Shown: positions 1-14,000, numbered from the stretch's first letter. The stretch: 64,000 nt of DNA from Sceloporus undulatus (GCF_019175285.1 NC_056526.1:8448412-8512411), one strand, 5' to 3'. Made by a program: numbers and translations. Notes: a model not told the origin generated them from the letters alone.

Positions 1-123
1 TCTTTCAAGAGAGCTTTAGTTGTATATTCCTGTGTGGCAGGAAGATAGCCTACTAGATGGCCCTTGTGGCCATCTTTAAGATTGTGTAATTCTAACCTCC
101 CCAAACAAAATTCTCCCTTCCAG

Positions 124-1726
124 GTCAGTTCATGCTTGAACCAGATGTGCAGATCTACAATGAGAGGCCTGGTCAAGAGCCTGGGAAATCTGTGGCTACC
201 ATGGAAGTCAAAGGCCACAAGCTCACAGTCACCAGGTGAGGCACCTGAATCACCAAAGTACAAATCCTTCATGGCCTGGGGGGGCATGCCTTTATATAAT
301 TTTGCTTCCACTTACATTTGTGCAGAGCAGCCTATATGAGTCCATGCCAGCTCTAAGATCTTCTGAGAAGGCCCTTCTCTCTGTCCCACTAACTTCTAAT
401 GGGAACAAGGGAAAAGTCTTTCTTGGTAGCTTCTCCCAGGCTTTGGTACTCTCTCCCTAGGGAAGCTAGTATGGCTTTTGCCTTGGTCTCTCTTCCACCA
501 GCAAAATATAAAAAATAAAAACATAATTCTTATTCTGTCAGGCTTTTAGAAATCGATTGTAATGGACTTCTCATACTATGCTGTACTGTTTTGTTGGGTT
601 GCATATATGTAGTCTTTTAATGAATTGTAATGCTGTTAACTTTACAAAAAATTTAACTGTTTTTAAACAACTTTTATATTTATACTATTTGATTTTTTTA
701 TAGTTTTGTAATTGTATTGTTTTTAGAAAGTCGTAAGTTGCCTTGAGTCCCATTATTGGGGAAATAGATAAATAAATAATTTCAATAAATCCCAAATTCT
801 GATCCAAGGATATAAAATTCAACAAAGACAAAATTCTACATTTAAGCCACACACACACACACAAAAACAACAACAAGTTCACAGGTACAAGATGGGGATG
901 TTTGGTTTAGCAACGGCAGGTGTGAAAAGGACCTTGGATGATTATTATTTTTATATCATAAACTGAACATGACCCAGCAGTGCAATGCTTCAGCAAAGGA
1001 GGTAAATAACATTTTAGCCTATATTAAGAGAACTATAGTGTCCAAGTCAATGGAAATAATCATGCCACTATATTCAGCATTACTCAGGATTCATCTCGAA
1101 CACTGTTCATTTATGGGTGCTTCATTTTACGGATATAGACAATGAATCATGAAATGCTTTTATAAATAAAACAGAATACCGGCAAAAGGAGAGCAGAGGT
1201 AATTCCACAGGAACAGCTATTATGAGGTTTTCTCCTGTCCTCACCAGATGGGACCATGATGGTACAGTACTCAGACTGAGAGAAAGCCCTCCCACTGAAG
1301 ATCTTAGAGTGAGGTAGATTTATGTAGCGAGATGCAGGATTTCATACTCTGAACCTAAGCTGTATAGGGCTCTAAACTTCCTAACCAGCACTTTGAACTG
1401 TGCCCAGAAATGGACTTGTAGCCAGTGAAGCTGCATCAAGAAAGGAGTTACATGCTACTTGTAACTGGCACATGAGAGGAAAACAGAAATTGGGTTATAA
1501 TACCACAGGAAAGCAGTGGTTCATCTGTTTTGCTTGGTTTCATTTTCTAATGACAATTATTTTTTCTCTCCCATGCAGAGGTCTGCAGAAAGACTACCGC
1601 TTGGACCGAGTGTTTGGAACCAGCGTTCATTGCTGGTTCGTCCACAATAACGGAAAGGGCTTCCTGGATGGCCACTACAGCAATTACCTTGTTCCTACTT
1701 TGTACAGCTATTTGAAGCATCTCTAA
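124..1726 (+). CDS. ITIH2: ITIH2, last two coding exons (gene enters from the left edge)
   Basis: Inter-alpha-trypsin inhibitor heavy chain 2 is a secreted plasma protein that is linked to hyaluronan through its partner bikunin. Only the C-terminal end is here. Exon 124-235 begins after an AG acceptor in a pyrimidine tract and ends at a GTGAGG donor; it reads from QFMLEPDVQIYNERPG to HKLTVTR. Exon 1579-1726 follows ATGCAG, restores the split Arg codon and reads GLQKDYRLDRVFGTSVHC to LYSYLKHL, then TAA. The pieces match my memory of the vertebrate ITIH2 C-terminus, which lies after the processing site that carries the glycosaminoglycan link. KIN follows in convergent orientation, as in mammals. 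A paralogue such as ITIH5 is the main alternative, but the KIN/ATP5F1C/TAF3 neighbours favour ITIH2. The intron contains CR1/L2 relics. Confidence 0.88.
590..1130 (+). mobile_element. Old LINE remnants in the last ITIH2 intron (L2-like tail, then CR1)
   Basis: Positions 590-785 end in the AGTTGCC...AAATAAATAA type of 3' tail seen in L2/CR1 elements. Positions 790-1130 align by eye with the CR1 block seen better at 36.1-36.4 kb: the 'cagcagtgcaatgcttcag' and 'gtgtccaagtcaatgg' segments occur in the same order. Divergence and indels are heavy, so this is an old copy. The remaining intron (1131-1578) holds a short L2-like patch near 1340-1440 and nothing else I recognise. Confidence 0.5.
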
Positions 1727-2102
1727 GGGAGTTTGGTCTAAAACAAGGGCAGGACGTGGCCCACCTCTGATCCACCAAAGCTTTTATTCATGCAATTTCT
1801 ATAGGCACTGTGAGACAATTTTTCAAAGTGAAAATCTTTTTCCAAGAGAAAGGCTCAAGTGGGCAAGATATGGCCTTAAAGAGTCTGCTCCCAGTATCGT
1901 AAAGCCCCCTTTCTTCAAAAGAGAGCAAGCATTCAACTCCTAACTAGGATGCTGGTGGAAAAGGCCACAATCTTGGAAAAGTGCAAGCAAAAACCACAAC
2001 TGGCATGCAACACTTGACATTATGCCAAAGTAAGGTTAGCTAGCCATTAGCAGGAAATTGGTCTCTGGGACAGACAACAAATCTCACATTTTTAAACGTA
2101 AT

Positions 2103-2108
2103 AATAAA
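2103..2108 (+). terminator. ITIH2: ITIH2 polyadenylation signal
   Basis: AATAAA lies 377 bases after the ITIH2 stop codon and is followed within 20-30 bases by a GT-rich stretch. I saw no earlier canonical signal in the 3' UTR. Confidence 0.6.
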
Positions 2109-2125
2109 AACCTCTTTGTGGAAAC

Positions 2126-4731
2126 TATGCCTTTTGTTCAGTTTGTTGGGGGAAACTCCACAATTCAAGGAGTGTTTGTAACTGATACCTAAAATGAAGT
2201 GTCAAGCAACCTCTGATGTTCTGGAGAAGAATGTCATTCTGCCAAGTAGAACAGAAAACTCTAAAATAATTTTAACCTGTCACATCTGAAGGGCTGATTG
2301 TATTAACTTAAAACTGGAGGTGACTGTCCAGATGTTTTTAACTCCAGCTCAAAAAAAAAGGCCCAGCCAGCACAGGTAAGGTTTTGGGAGAGTTGAAATT
2401 CAGAACATCTGGGGAATAGTTTCTTTTCTTAAGGAAGCTAAACACAGATGGGGAAACTCTGGTCCTTGAGATGAATAGTGCTACTCAAAGTGGTGATCCA
2501 TGTACTGATACCAGACACAGCCATTGGCTGCTGGATCCTAGCAGGTTTTCAGGAAAGAAACAACTATACCTAATGGACAAAAATATGGTACACTAAAGAA
2601 ATGTGAGCCCCCCACATCAGATGATGCACTGGTTTAGATGACAATTCTCATAATCCAAGACTACTGGGCGTGCTGATATGGGGCCCGAAAGGAGTTGTAA
2701 ACAAAACATCTGGAAGGGTCTCTATTCCTTTAAAGAACACACTTCAAATTCAAAATATAATTATATTTCCAGACAAGATTTAGTTCCAGAAGTGACATTT
2801 TGGGGAAACTAGGAACCAGCTTTAAAGCACTGAACAGGGGTGATTAGGTTCTAGTGACACATCTGTAATTACTGTGATCCTCTCCTCCTGATTTTTTCCC
2901 GGTCTTTGAAGATATGAAATTTAAAATTATCCAAAAGACTGTAACCTATATTCACTTCAGGGTGGTCTATGATAGCCCTGACTTTGAGGGTATCACTCAA
3001 AGTCAGATATGAATTAGTGGGGAATAAAACATTGCTCTAAATGTTTGCTCTCAATTCTGAAATAAAATTAAGATTTCCAACTCCTGGACAGTTTTAAGAC
3101 CCTGGGAAAGAAAATAACAGGCTGATCTTTTTTACATTTTCGTTTGCTATGAAAAAGCTTCTTAAGACATCCCTGCATGGACAGGCATCCTGTTAAAGAA
3201 TACATCACACTGAGGAAATATTTCTTTGTTCATTATTCAATTGCAATAAAAAGTCACTGTACAAAGTCATTATACATGTTTTTTTTACATATCTTTAGAA
3301 GATAAGGCCTGTGCTCACGCAAGAGCAGGAGGAGGATCAGCTGAATACAGACTAGGTCATATCTACCTTGACCTACTTTCTGACCACCAAAATCTGATGC
3401 TATTGCATCAAAAAGGCTGCACCTCATTCATCCCCTATAGGAATTATGGGGTTCCTTGGAAGCCTATTATACATGAGGAGGTGCCATGGAAAGAAAAAGT
3501 CAAAATGCTTCTGTGTATTCATATGTCTGTCTGCTTCCTGGACAGACATTCTCAGTGGCTTCTTCAGGGTCCACTTCGAGCCAGCCCTGTTTCAGGTCAA
3601 ACCAACACACTACTTTCCCAGAAGAGGTTTTCCCATCTGTGCATTCATTAATCAAGTCAGGGTCATGACAGGAAAATGAAGAGTTTAGTAAGATTACATT
3701 AAAAAAAAAACCTGCAAGACCTAAAATCCAGTGGTTATACTGGATGGAGGACTCTGAGCAGTACAATCCAAAAGATAACTTTTCCAAACTGTAATCAAAT
3801 GTGACACTCCCTCCTCCCCTCCCAAAAGGCAGGAAAAATTGGAGTCAGCACAGAGAACTAGCTCCTTTTCCTGAGCTAAGAAAGTCTGCCTTTCCCTGAG
3901 CAAAGAAAATCTCACAGACAAGGTGCCAGAGGCTGGTTCCTCAAGATATGGTGGTAGGCCATATTGGTCTCACCAAGTCTCTGCCTCTTTCCACTCAAGT
4001 TGCAAACATCTCCATGACTTTCTCCTGTGTGTCAGTGTGGGATCAATGGGGACAAATGCAGTCTCTGATGCGTCTCTTATAGGCCTTATGAGCAATACAG
4101 GAGATGTTATGTTCTATTTTTATTGTTCTTATGTTTGTTGTTACCTGCCTTGATCCAAAACATGGAGAGGCAGGATACAAATAAATATTTTATTATTTCT
4201 TATTATTAGAGGTGGTGATCCCTGCCAGAAAGCAGAAAAATGATAAACTGGCTGGGCTTAACTCACAGTTTCATCTGGAATCAAGAGTTTAAGAGCATGC
4301 ATTGTGAAATAGAAATTGTTTGCGACAGCTGGACAGCCTGTGGGTGTGGCGGGTCCACTCACCAGCACAGGCCGTCAGCATACATCTTCCAGGTATGTCG
4401 GATTACATCCCCCATCACCTACAGCCAACATGGCCACATAGAAGTTGTGGTTCAAAATACGTGGCAGATACTACAGTGAGGAAAGTAGACACCAAGGTTG
4501 TTTGGCCCATGTCAAAAACTTTACCCATAATCTTTAATTCTACAGGTAGATAAACTCAGTTCTAGTAGCTTATTTATCTTCACCTTTGTTCCACTAAGCC
4601 AAGGAGATGACAGAATTATTCACAACTGACAACATACCACACAGGAGGCATATAGAAGGTTTCTAGTTGCAAAGTGTAAACAGGCCTCGAGACAGTGAAA
4701 ATAAATATGACAGCATTACAGAAGAGACTTA
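2126..4731. other. Intergenic DNA between the convergent ITIH2 and KIN genes
   Basis: No gene is recognised. About 2620-2715 is an eroded MITE-type patch ('ggagttgtaaacaaaacatc'). About 4090-4206 is an L2-like tail ending in an AT-rich run. A 95-codon open frame on the minus strand (3500-3787) has no recognisable homology. KIN transcripts probably end here: on the minus strand ATTAAA lies at 4538-4533 and AATAAA at 4194-4189, but I cannot choose between them. Confidence 0.4.
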
Positions 4732-4923
4732 GGCCTCTTTCACACTGTACAGCACTTTGATTGCCATTGCTTCTGGAATTTGTAGTTTGTTGAGACCCTA
4801 GAGCTCCCTGGCTGACAAATCCTAAATTCATAATGTAAATAAAAATCCCAGGATTCTATAGGATGAAGCAATGGCAGCTAAAGTGGCATCAAAGTGCTAT
4901 AATTGTGTAATGTGAAAGAGACC
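4732..4923. mobile_element. PIF/Harbinger-like MITE with perfect TTA target duplication
   Basis: The two ends are inverted copies (GGCCTCTTTCACAC and, reversed, GGTCTCTTTCACAT). The arms fold on each other over most of the 192 bp. The element is flanked on both sides by TTA (4729-4731 and 4924-4926). A GG...CC terminus with a 3-bp T/A-rich duplication is the PIF/Harbinger signature. It lies 158 bases after the KIN stop, so it may be within the KIN 3' UTR. Confidence 0.65.
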
Positions 4924-5080
4924 TTATGTGAGCTATCCTGTCAAACAAGATGGTACTAAAAATCCTGTTTGATTTTCAAAGTACGTAAATTTGAGAACTC
5001 CGACATAGTGGAGTCTAGCACAGTGCAGTTCTTAATCTGAGCAGGATGTATCCCAGAACCCATCTGCTGTTCTGCTTGTC

Positions 5081-8000
5081 TCAGGCCAGCTTGGAAATGT
5101 CTTCATATGGAATACTTTCAACTTGCCGTCCTTTCAGAGGCCCCTAGAAGAGGAAAAGTCAAGACAAAACGAAATCCTAAGACCAACCATCTTCTCAAAG
5201 GATGGTATGTGGCAATGGGCCAATTTTTTTTAACTCAAATGAAAAAATTCTAGTAAAGTAGAAAAGGGAATCATGCAGCCCACATTTGGTCCTTAGGGCC
5301 CTATTTAAGCCCCCAATTGATACCTCCCCTGAAAAATAAATATTGTTGAGAAGAGAGAATTGCCACTCCAGGAGATACAATTTTCTTTTAGAAGTAATCA
5401 TAAAGGACTCCTTTGCCTCATTCCCCGCTCACTCCTCTGGTCCCTCCACAAACTGAAGGTATTACAAAATGAAAGAATTTTCTGCCACTTCTGGTTTTAT
5501 TTTTGGGGCGGATGCAGCCCATAGTGGGTTGCAGGACTGACCACAGACGTCTAGAACTTGCCCACCCCTGCAGTTATAGTTGAGTTCAATTACCCTCACA
5601 TAAGAAGAGGGAAGCCTCAAGGTTTGCAGGTAACAGGTATTCTCAATTGTGCTTTGCTCCTGGTCTTCACTGCCGAGTGGAGAGGTTGCGATTACATCTG
5701 AGGGGTTTTTTGGGAGGGGGAAAGATTTCTTCAGAAAGGGGTTGCTCTTGCTTTTCTCTTAGGCTGAGAATATGTGACTTCCTCAAGTTTTCCCAATCGG
5801 TTTTCACAATTGAGCAGGGACTGTGAAAAGATAGGGGGAGCAAAACTAGCTGCTCGTAGCTGCCTTTGGCTGGTGCAGACTGAGAATGCTTTTTTTCCTG
5901 GTGCCAGGACAGGCTTGGGGCTGAAGTGGAAAGGACCATCACCACCTGGAGCTGTAACTGGAACCTACTGATGGTTGTATGGCTTAAACCTGTCTCTCCA
6001 CACTAAATTGTTCCCCCCTTCTCTCAAACATGGTCTTAAATCAAAATCTTTGGCACTATGCTTTGGACTTCAACACCCCAAAGCCCCAGCCAGTATTATC
6101 AATCATGATGGGTTCTGGGAGCTGCAGTTCAAAATATATGGAGGATCAAAGGCTAAGAACCAGTTCACTAAGTAAATGAATGCTCTGGTTAGGAGAATAA
6201 TAATTTTAATTCTTCACTAATCTGGCCAAACAAGGGTTTGTTGTACAATCCTATGCATCCTTCCCTGAGAGTATGTCCCACAGAACATAAGGCAGATTGA
6301 TCCTGAATAAGCAAGCATAGATGTTACTTATTTAAAGTACTTGAATATTGCCTCCCAGTCCACAAGGGCTCCCAAGGTGATGTACAACAAATAAAAGCAT
6401 TAAAACATATTAAAATACTTTTAAAATATTTTAAACGGTTTAAAAATAATATTTAAATATGATTTTAAAACAAATGATTAAAACAGAGCAGTCTCAAACA
6501 TCAAAAGCCATGTGGTACAGCACTGTTTTAGCTGACCTCAGAAAGATCAAAACAGATGGAACCAGCCTAATGTCCTTTGGCAGGGAGTTCCACAATCTGA
6601 CTGCAGCTATAAAGAAAGCGCTGTTACATTTGTATAATAATAAGGGCTCCTCTAAGGAGCTCAAATTTTACACAGACTCATATGAGAGAAGGGAGTTTTT
6701 GAAATATCCTGGCCCAAATCATTTAGGGCTTTTAAATAAAAACCAGCACCTTGATTTGAGCTTGGAAAATGAGAGTCCACCCTTATAAGAAGGGTGTTAT
6801 TTGATCTTTAAAATGCACAGCAACACCAGGCTGGCTGCTGCATTTTGCTATACTTGCTTCTTCCGTACACTTTCAAGGGCAGCCCCTTGAAAGTGTTCTA
6901 TAATTAATTATAGAAATTAATTGGAAGGCAACTTAGGCATGGACCACTGTAGAATGGGTGCAGCTGGTTTGCCAACCAAAGGTGGCCAAAGGTGCTACTG
7001 GCCACGACAGCCATTTGATCCAAGAGCACTTCAAGACCTGTTATATTCCAAACAATGATTTGTACTCAGAAGGACTTACTGATTCAATGGTTATAGTTGC
7101 TGAAAATGTTTTCTCATTGATGCCCAGCAAAGTTGCTTCATTTCCTCTGTAGCCTCCATTCAAAACCCGCACTCTTTTGCCTGAAACAGGACCACCAAAG
7201 AAACTTCTTCACACTAAGGTAAGCCACTTCCATTTTGGGGAGGGGGGGAGTGGATGCAGTTCCCAGACCCTCAGGTGCTGCCCACCCTGATCTAGATCAA
7301 CTCCACAGTAAACTAAATTGATGTATTTACTTTGTGTAATGCTTTTATGGTTAAATCTGAGCTTGCCTATGGAAAGACAGCACATATAATTAATAAAAAG
7401 TACATAAATAAAAGAGGTGAACTGAAATACTCTAAAAAGCCAAGTTATAGAACAATCCAGTGGAATCAGGGAGTATTTCAAAGGGGCCATTTTTGCCCTA
7501 CTCCCGATCTCAGTGGGGCACTCGACAACTGTAACACCCTCTGATTTGTCACGTAAACATCATTCCCCTTCTCCTGGTCCTGTTTTAGTTATTGAAGGGT
7601 TTTACAGAAACCAGCAATGATTGGCTAGTAATTCCCAGCTTCTAAAACAGGCTTGTTCCCTGCAAAATCATGTTTGAATAGCAAGATATATCCTAAAAGA
7701 GGCTTCTAGAAGTACAATTTGCCCATGGGAGGCAGGAGGATAGGAAAGGTCACTTGCCATACATAGGCTGCATTTTACCCTGTGCACCATGGAGGTTTAC
7801 CTGGACCAAGTCTAATTGCACTCAAGGGGGTCTCTTCCTTGTTAAGCATATATAAAGTTACAGCCTTGATATCCCTATGGATAAATACTTTTAAAACGAT
7901 TTGGACTTGGCTCAGCACCTTATCACATTACACTCTTAAAACGGGGCTAGGTCACTTTAACCGCTATGGCTGCCTCTTGTTGCATTCTGGGGCTTGTAGT

Positions 8001-11000
8001 TTAGGAAGGGGCATTTAGAATATTTAGCCAGAGAGCTCTTAAGCCTCACTGAACTACAAGGCCCAAAATGCAACAGGAGGCAGTCAGAGCAGTTAAAGCG
8101 ATCCAACCTCATTTTAAGAGTGTAATGTGGTAAGGTCCTCAGTCTGCTAGTCCAAAAGATAATATTGCTCCCTAGTGACCAAATATGTAACATCCATGTC
8201 GGTGTCTACAGTAACTAGTTTTTATTTAACTGACATATGATCATGAGGCAGATTTTTGAAAAAATTTTTCAAAAGATATGTGTCAGGTTCTACAAAACCT
8301 CCTACTTAGCTTAGCATGGTTTGCATTTGCCAAGGTGAGGAAGCTATGTTTTTCCAATTTTACTCATAGGGCAATTTATCAAATAAAGAAAGATGAAAAA
8401 TTAGCTAGAGAAAAGAAATTAATGATAGCTATCTTACCAGGTGCTGGGATCACCGTCTCTAGATGGGTCTGATCAAGTTTCAGCTTGTCTCCAGAATCAA
8501 TCATTTTGACAACCGCAGTATATTTGTTAATTACTTCCTGTCACATAAATATTCATTTATTAAAGTGGGAGCAAATCTGTCATTGTTTACTTTTTGTAGG
8601 GGGCAGGATTTACAATCTACAGTAACACCAGACTGCAAAGCGTCTCCCAGGACACTGCAGCTTAGAAAGGGTACAGAGCAGTACAGTTGGCCCTCCACAT
8701 TTGCTGGGATTTAAGGGTGCCAGGTCCCCATGAAAGTGGAAAAAACGCATATAAAAAAACACTACATAGTTTTTGTGTTTTTTTCGGGCTATGTGGCCAT
8801 GTTCTAGAAGATGAAGATGCCAGCCAGAGATGCTGGCGAAATGTTAGGAGGAAACTCTTCTAGAACATGGCTACATAGCCCAAAAAACTCACAAAAACTA
8901 TGGATGCCAGCCATGAAAGCCTTCGGAAAAAACACCAAGGCCTGTTACAGACTGCCAAAATAAAGCTGCTTCGGGTCTCTTTGGAGGTATGCTATTTAAA
9001 TGATGCATGCATCCTAAGAATCTGGAAGCTGCACCAAAGCTGCATTCCAGTGCTTAGGAATGGAGTGTGGCTTTGGCGCGACCTCCAGACTCTTAGGACC
9101 CATGCATCATTTAAATAGCATACCTCCAAAGAGACCCGAAGCAGCTTTATTTTGGCAGTCTGTAACAGGCCCATGTTTTTAAGCTAAGAGAACACCTGTC
9201 TGGGAATCTCTAGGTCCCCCAGAGCAACTCTACGGTCAACATCTATCAGAAGTTGACCACAGAATCATGCTGGAGTACCTACAAATGTCTAGAAAAGTGT
9301 CTAGTAATTTCCAAGGCCTCCAGCACAACTCTATGGTCAGTTTCCAGCAGTTACGCTGGAGGACCTAGAGATTCTTAGAGAAAACATATTAATGAAATCT
9401 GCAAATAATCAAATCCACAAAAGTCAAAGCAAATGTGGGGAGCTGACTGTACTTGTGAGGCCGCATCCAAGTCCTGCCTGCAGCTGCAAAACATGACCCC
9501 TCTCATCCATAGCTATTCCACTGACAGATAAAAAGCTGAAATGTTCACCTTAACAACTGCCTTCTTTTTGTGATATTTCTCGCCAAGTTTCTTTGTGATG
9601 ATTTTGACCACAATGTCCTGGAAAAGATAAATTTTAAAAAATGACTGACTGTGTAGGTACAGTTCCTCTTGTCCTGGTCTTATCAGCAACCCTGTCTGTC
9701 ACTCCTGCACACAGAAACATAACATTTCAACATTCTGAGTTAGAACCAGCTGTAATTCCAGGCCTCTCCAAGACTTTATTGGGTACCCAAAACTGACACA
9801 CAACTCTGCTCAAAAAAAGAAAGGAAAAAAAGAACAAAAGAAAGAGGGAAAACAATGCAGCTGCAGCAGGTGGGTAAGAAAGGAAGCATCAAAATGCTTT
9901 AGCTGATGGAGTCTTGCATCATGTTGCAGCAAAGTTAACTATTCCTATCCAGATTACCCCAAGGCAAACACTGTTCATGCTGTAAAAACTCTTTTAAAAG
10001 CTGATTCCCCCTTCATTATATCTACAGAGTGTTTAATTGGCTGAGGGTCCTGTGTCTGTCAGACCTCCTCCACAATTTTCTTCGTGGTTGTTTAAACAAT
10101 AAAATCTAAGCTTTACTGTTTTTTAAGCCATATAAGTGCGTGAGTGAACCTGTCCTATTACGGCATTATAACATTCTCAAACCCTGTGGCTGGATTATGG
10201 GTTTTGTTGGCTGGATGCCCCAGTCCCAGGGGTACAAAACTGAGGTCTGTTCTAGCCCATGTTAACTAAAACAAACTGGGACCATATTTTGATTTCAGCT
10301 CCTGTTTTATTAACTAATTTTCAATGAAGGGAACATTTCAACTAGATAATAGGAATGTGGTGGAATATATCATTTTAGTACTGGAAGGAACCCAGAGGAC
10401 ATCTATTCCAGCTAGTGCTCAATGCAGGAGCTGCAATGCAAGATGCAAGTGCTGCATTTCCACACATGAAGCATCATGTTGGAAGTCATTTTAACTTTTT
10501 CATAAAGCAATCTCTTTCTGAAAGAACTGGCCCAAATGGAAAAGGGCAGACATCAGAATGCTATTGGTTACTTACGGGCTGTAGCCAATAGTCGGTTCGG
10601 GCAGATTTTTTCTTTTCTTCTTCAAACTAAGAGAGGAAATAGTAAGTGGTTCATTGAAAGTAAGAGCAACTCCAGCTTCCTTCTAAGAAGGACAAGACAA
10701 CAGAAGAAATGTGTTCAAAAGATATAAGAAACAGTGTCATTTTTAATATTGCAACGCTCTCTGTGTTATGCATATGGAATGCCTCAGAGATTGGCATGTT
10801 GGCAACTTTGTGATACAGACTGACTAACTGGACAATGATATAAGTTTTGTGGTTATTTCATTTTACATCTTCCGAGCCACTTTTCTAAGAATAAAGGTAC
10901 TCCAAGAAAAACCTTTAGCAATTCCACTCTAGCCCAGAGACAGACAGCTTGCAAAACATGTTGGCTGTAACTGTTCTCTCACCACCTCCTTTCTTCCCCA

Positions 11001-14000
11001 ACCTGACCATGGTGAGCTGCTGTATTAATTCAGCAAAAACAGTAGCCATCTATCTCCTAGCCTTACAGGACACTAGCTCATAGAAAAACAGATCTAGCAG
11101 TACCTCCATGATTTCGTCGAGGGCTGATTTTTTCTTTTTTGTCTGCCCTGGATTAGCAGGCACCTCTTTGCGCTTCACTGTGGGTGCTGTTCCTGCTGCC
11201 TTCAGTGCACTGAGCCCAATTAAACTGAGGAAAGAGAACACATTTTATGTCTCTTGCAGGACCTCTCTCACGACCTTGAGCTCACAGACAGAAGACGACA
11301 GAGAAGCTGCATCTGGGATTGCTTCCCCATTGGCCAGGCTCTTTACACTGAAGCTGGAACCAGTGCTTTCAAAGCCTGCAGAAGCCTAGCCAAGTTCCTC
11401 ATGGATGGCTTCCCCTGAGGACCTAGGTTCCTTCCATTCTACCATTCCACTCACTGCAAGAGACAAGGAAGAGGCCCAGAAAAGAAGAAGTGCCATTGTT
11501 CCCTTAAAGCTTAGTTAATATTCTCTCAAAAAGAATACCCAGTAAACATAGCTCCACACCTTTCCTTAACTCAGTTGATTTCATTCTCAATACAGCAAAT
11601 TTTAAAATGTGTTTTAATAAAATGGTTCAACATTTGGTTGCTGGAACAGACAATGAAGTGTGTCTGTGTGTGCTGCGGGGAATGCTGACACAGGCCTGTT
11701 ACAGACAGGCCAAAATAAAGCTGCTTCGAGTCACTTTGGAGGTATGGTATTTCAATGATGCATGAGTCCTAAGAGTTTGGAAGCTTCACCAAAGCTGCAC
11801 TCCAGTCCTTAGGACTGGAGCGTGGCTTTGTGAGCCTTTGGACTCTTAGGACAGCATGTATCATTGAAATACCCTACCTCCAAAGTGACTCGAAGCAGCT
11901 TCATTTTGGCTGTCTGTAACAGGCTACCGTTTCAAAGGACATGTGTGCCTTCAGTTGCTGTTGACTTATGACAACCCCTGGATTTCATAAAGTTTTCAAG
12001 ACACCAAGTCCAAAATAAAGGAATCCTCAACTTCTGCATCTATATTGGATGGACTATGCATTTAAAACCTCTCTGTACAATAATAGACTAAAAAAAGTGC
12101 TTTTTTGGATGTGCGGCTGAGGTTTCAAATGAAAGCAAACATTTTCAAGATATTATGCCACAATGCAGCTTCTAGACCTGAAGTGCAAAGCCAAAAATTT
12201 TCCTGCACAAGCTTTCCTGCGACTGGTCAACAGGAGAGGGAGAACAGGAAGGGGATGGCACTCTTAGTGCAGACAACTTGCAGTTAGGGTATGCACTCAC
12301 CTGGCTTTTGGATGTGCAGCTGTTGACGTACTTGCCCCTTTATTCAAATTAAATACAACTAAAGAAAAAGAAAAGTATGAGTCACTCCCTGTTTGGCACT
12401 ATAGACACTGGAAAGAATAGACACATTCAATCCTTTGCTGGCCAGTGGCTTTCATAAAATGAGATTTCCTTTAACCATGGGCATCTTTTCTTCTCCTCAA
12501 GTTCCCTGGGGAGTGAAGAAGAGTACTGCACAGTACCTCTACAAAGAACCTGGGGGTAAAAGTGGTGAGTCATTTTCCTCCTTGCATGAGTGAAAGAAAA
12601 AACCCAACCACTTTCTTATGTAGGTAGCCTTGTGGAGGCAGAGAGAGAGAAAAAATAGGTCCTTTCCTGCAGTTTCTTTCTTATTCAAGCCTCCACCTAG
12701 TGGAGAGAAATATTTTGCCTTTTTTCCTAGGTGTCTGCTTGCGAGAGAGATATAAAGGGGGTATGGAATCTTTTCCTGACTGATCAAAGAAAGGGAGAAA
12801 GACTAGAGGTATCCCTTACTTATCTTACCCAACCCCCTGTGCAACCCAGACAAATATCCTGCCCTTGTTCAAAGACTTCTGGGCTTTCTCAAACAGGATT
12901 TGAGAAAGAAGCACAGTTTACTCGCAGCTGTATGGAAAATTGGGAAACTGGTAGAGAGTGAGAGCATTGCTCAAGCACTATCAGTATGCAAAGGGATCTT
13001 GTTGCATCTTTGAGACTAGTTGTGGGAAAAACATTGTAGTATAAGCTTTCGTAGACTTTGTCTACTTCCTTGGTCTACTTCCCCAAAGGCATAGAGTGAT
13101 GTTTTGCCAAACGGCGCGCCGCCACTGTGGAGCAGAATTTCCGGGTTCTTTGTGTGATGCCGCAGTGATGTCGCGAGTACACCATTGGTGCACTCACGAC
13201 CTAAGTGACTTGCAGCGCCATGCGGATGCTGCACGGGGCTTATGTCACAATGGCGGCACCCGTGTACATGGGGCACCACCATTGTTATGCCACCGCCACG
13301 TAGTAGGGTTGCGGGGCGTGTGGTCATTCCACCCGTAGGGTACCCTACTATGTGCCTAGGCAGGCCATAGTCTGGATCAGGCCATAATTATATTTTAGAA
13401 ATTGTCTACATTGTAGGTCTAGCACTGTGTCGATTCTGCAACAAGTGTGACTTTGGAAACTAAAATGGCCTGCTCTCGTGCCTGAGAGATAACTCGTCCC
13501 TCCACATTTGCAGCTTTGACTACTGTGGATTTGATTATTCACTGATTCTATTAATATGTTCTCTCTAGGAATATCTAGGTCTTCCAGCACAACTCTATTG
13601 TTAACTTTAACCAAAAGTCGCACTTAAGGACCTAAACATTCCTAGAGAGAACACTCCACTAGGCATTTGTAGCTCCTCCAGCACAATTCTATGGTCAATG
13701 TCTGGCAGGTGCTGACCACAGAGTTCCACTGGAAGACCTAGAGCAGTGATGGTGAACCTTTTGGAGGGCGAGTGCCCAAACTGCAACCCAAAACCCACTT
13801 ATTTATTGCAAAGTGCCATGTCCCTCTGGCTTTCTAGTAACAAACTCTGGCAAACTCTGTGCTGGGACGACGGCACATGTGCCCACAGAGAGGGCTCTGA
13901 GTGCCGCCTCTGGCACCCGTGCCATAGGTTCGCCATCACTGACCTAGAGGTTCCAAGCTAGGTGTTTTCTTAGGTTAAAAACATAATGTTTTTGTTATTT

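Larger units (their letters stand above)
8684..9449. mobile_element. Tigger/pogo-like element, host of two nested insertions
   Basis: The ends CAGTTGGCCCTCCACATTTG and, reversed, CAGTCAGCTCCCCACATTTG are both bordered by TA, the Tc1/mariner-pogo target duplication. The inner part carries the 'ctaggtcc..cagcacaact' blocks seen in copies at 13.5, 24.8 and 45.5 kb. Two other elements lie inside: a short fold-back (8762-8905) and a PIF-like MITE (8939-9171). Without these the element would be near 390 bp. It sits in KIN intron 10. Confidence 0.6.
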
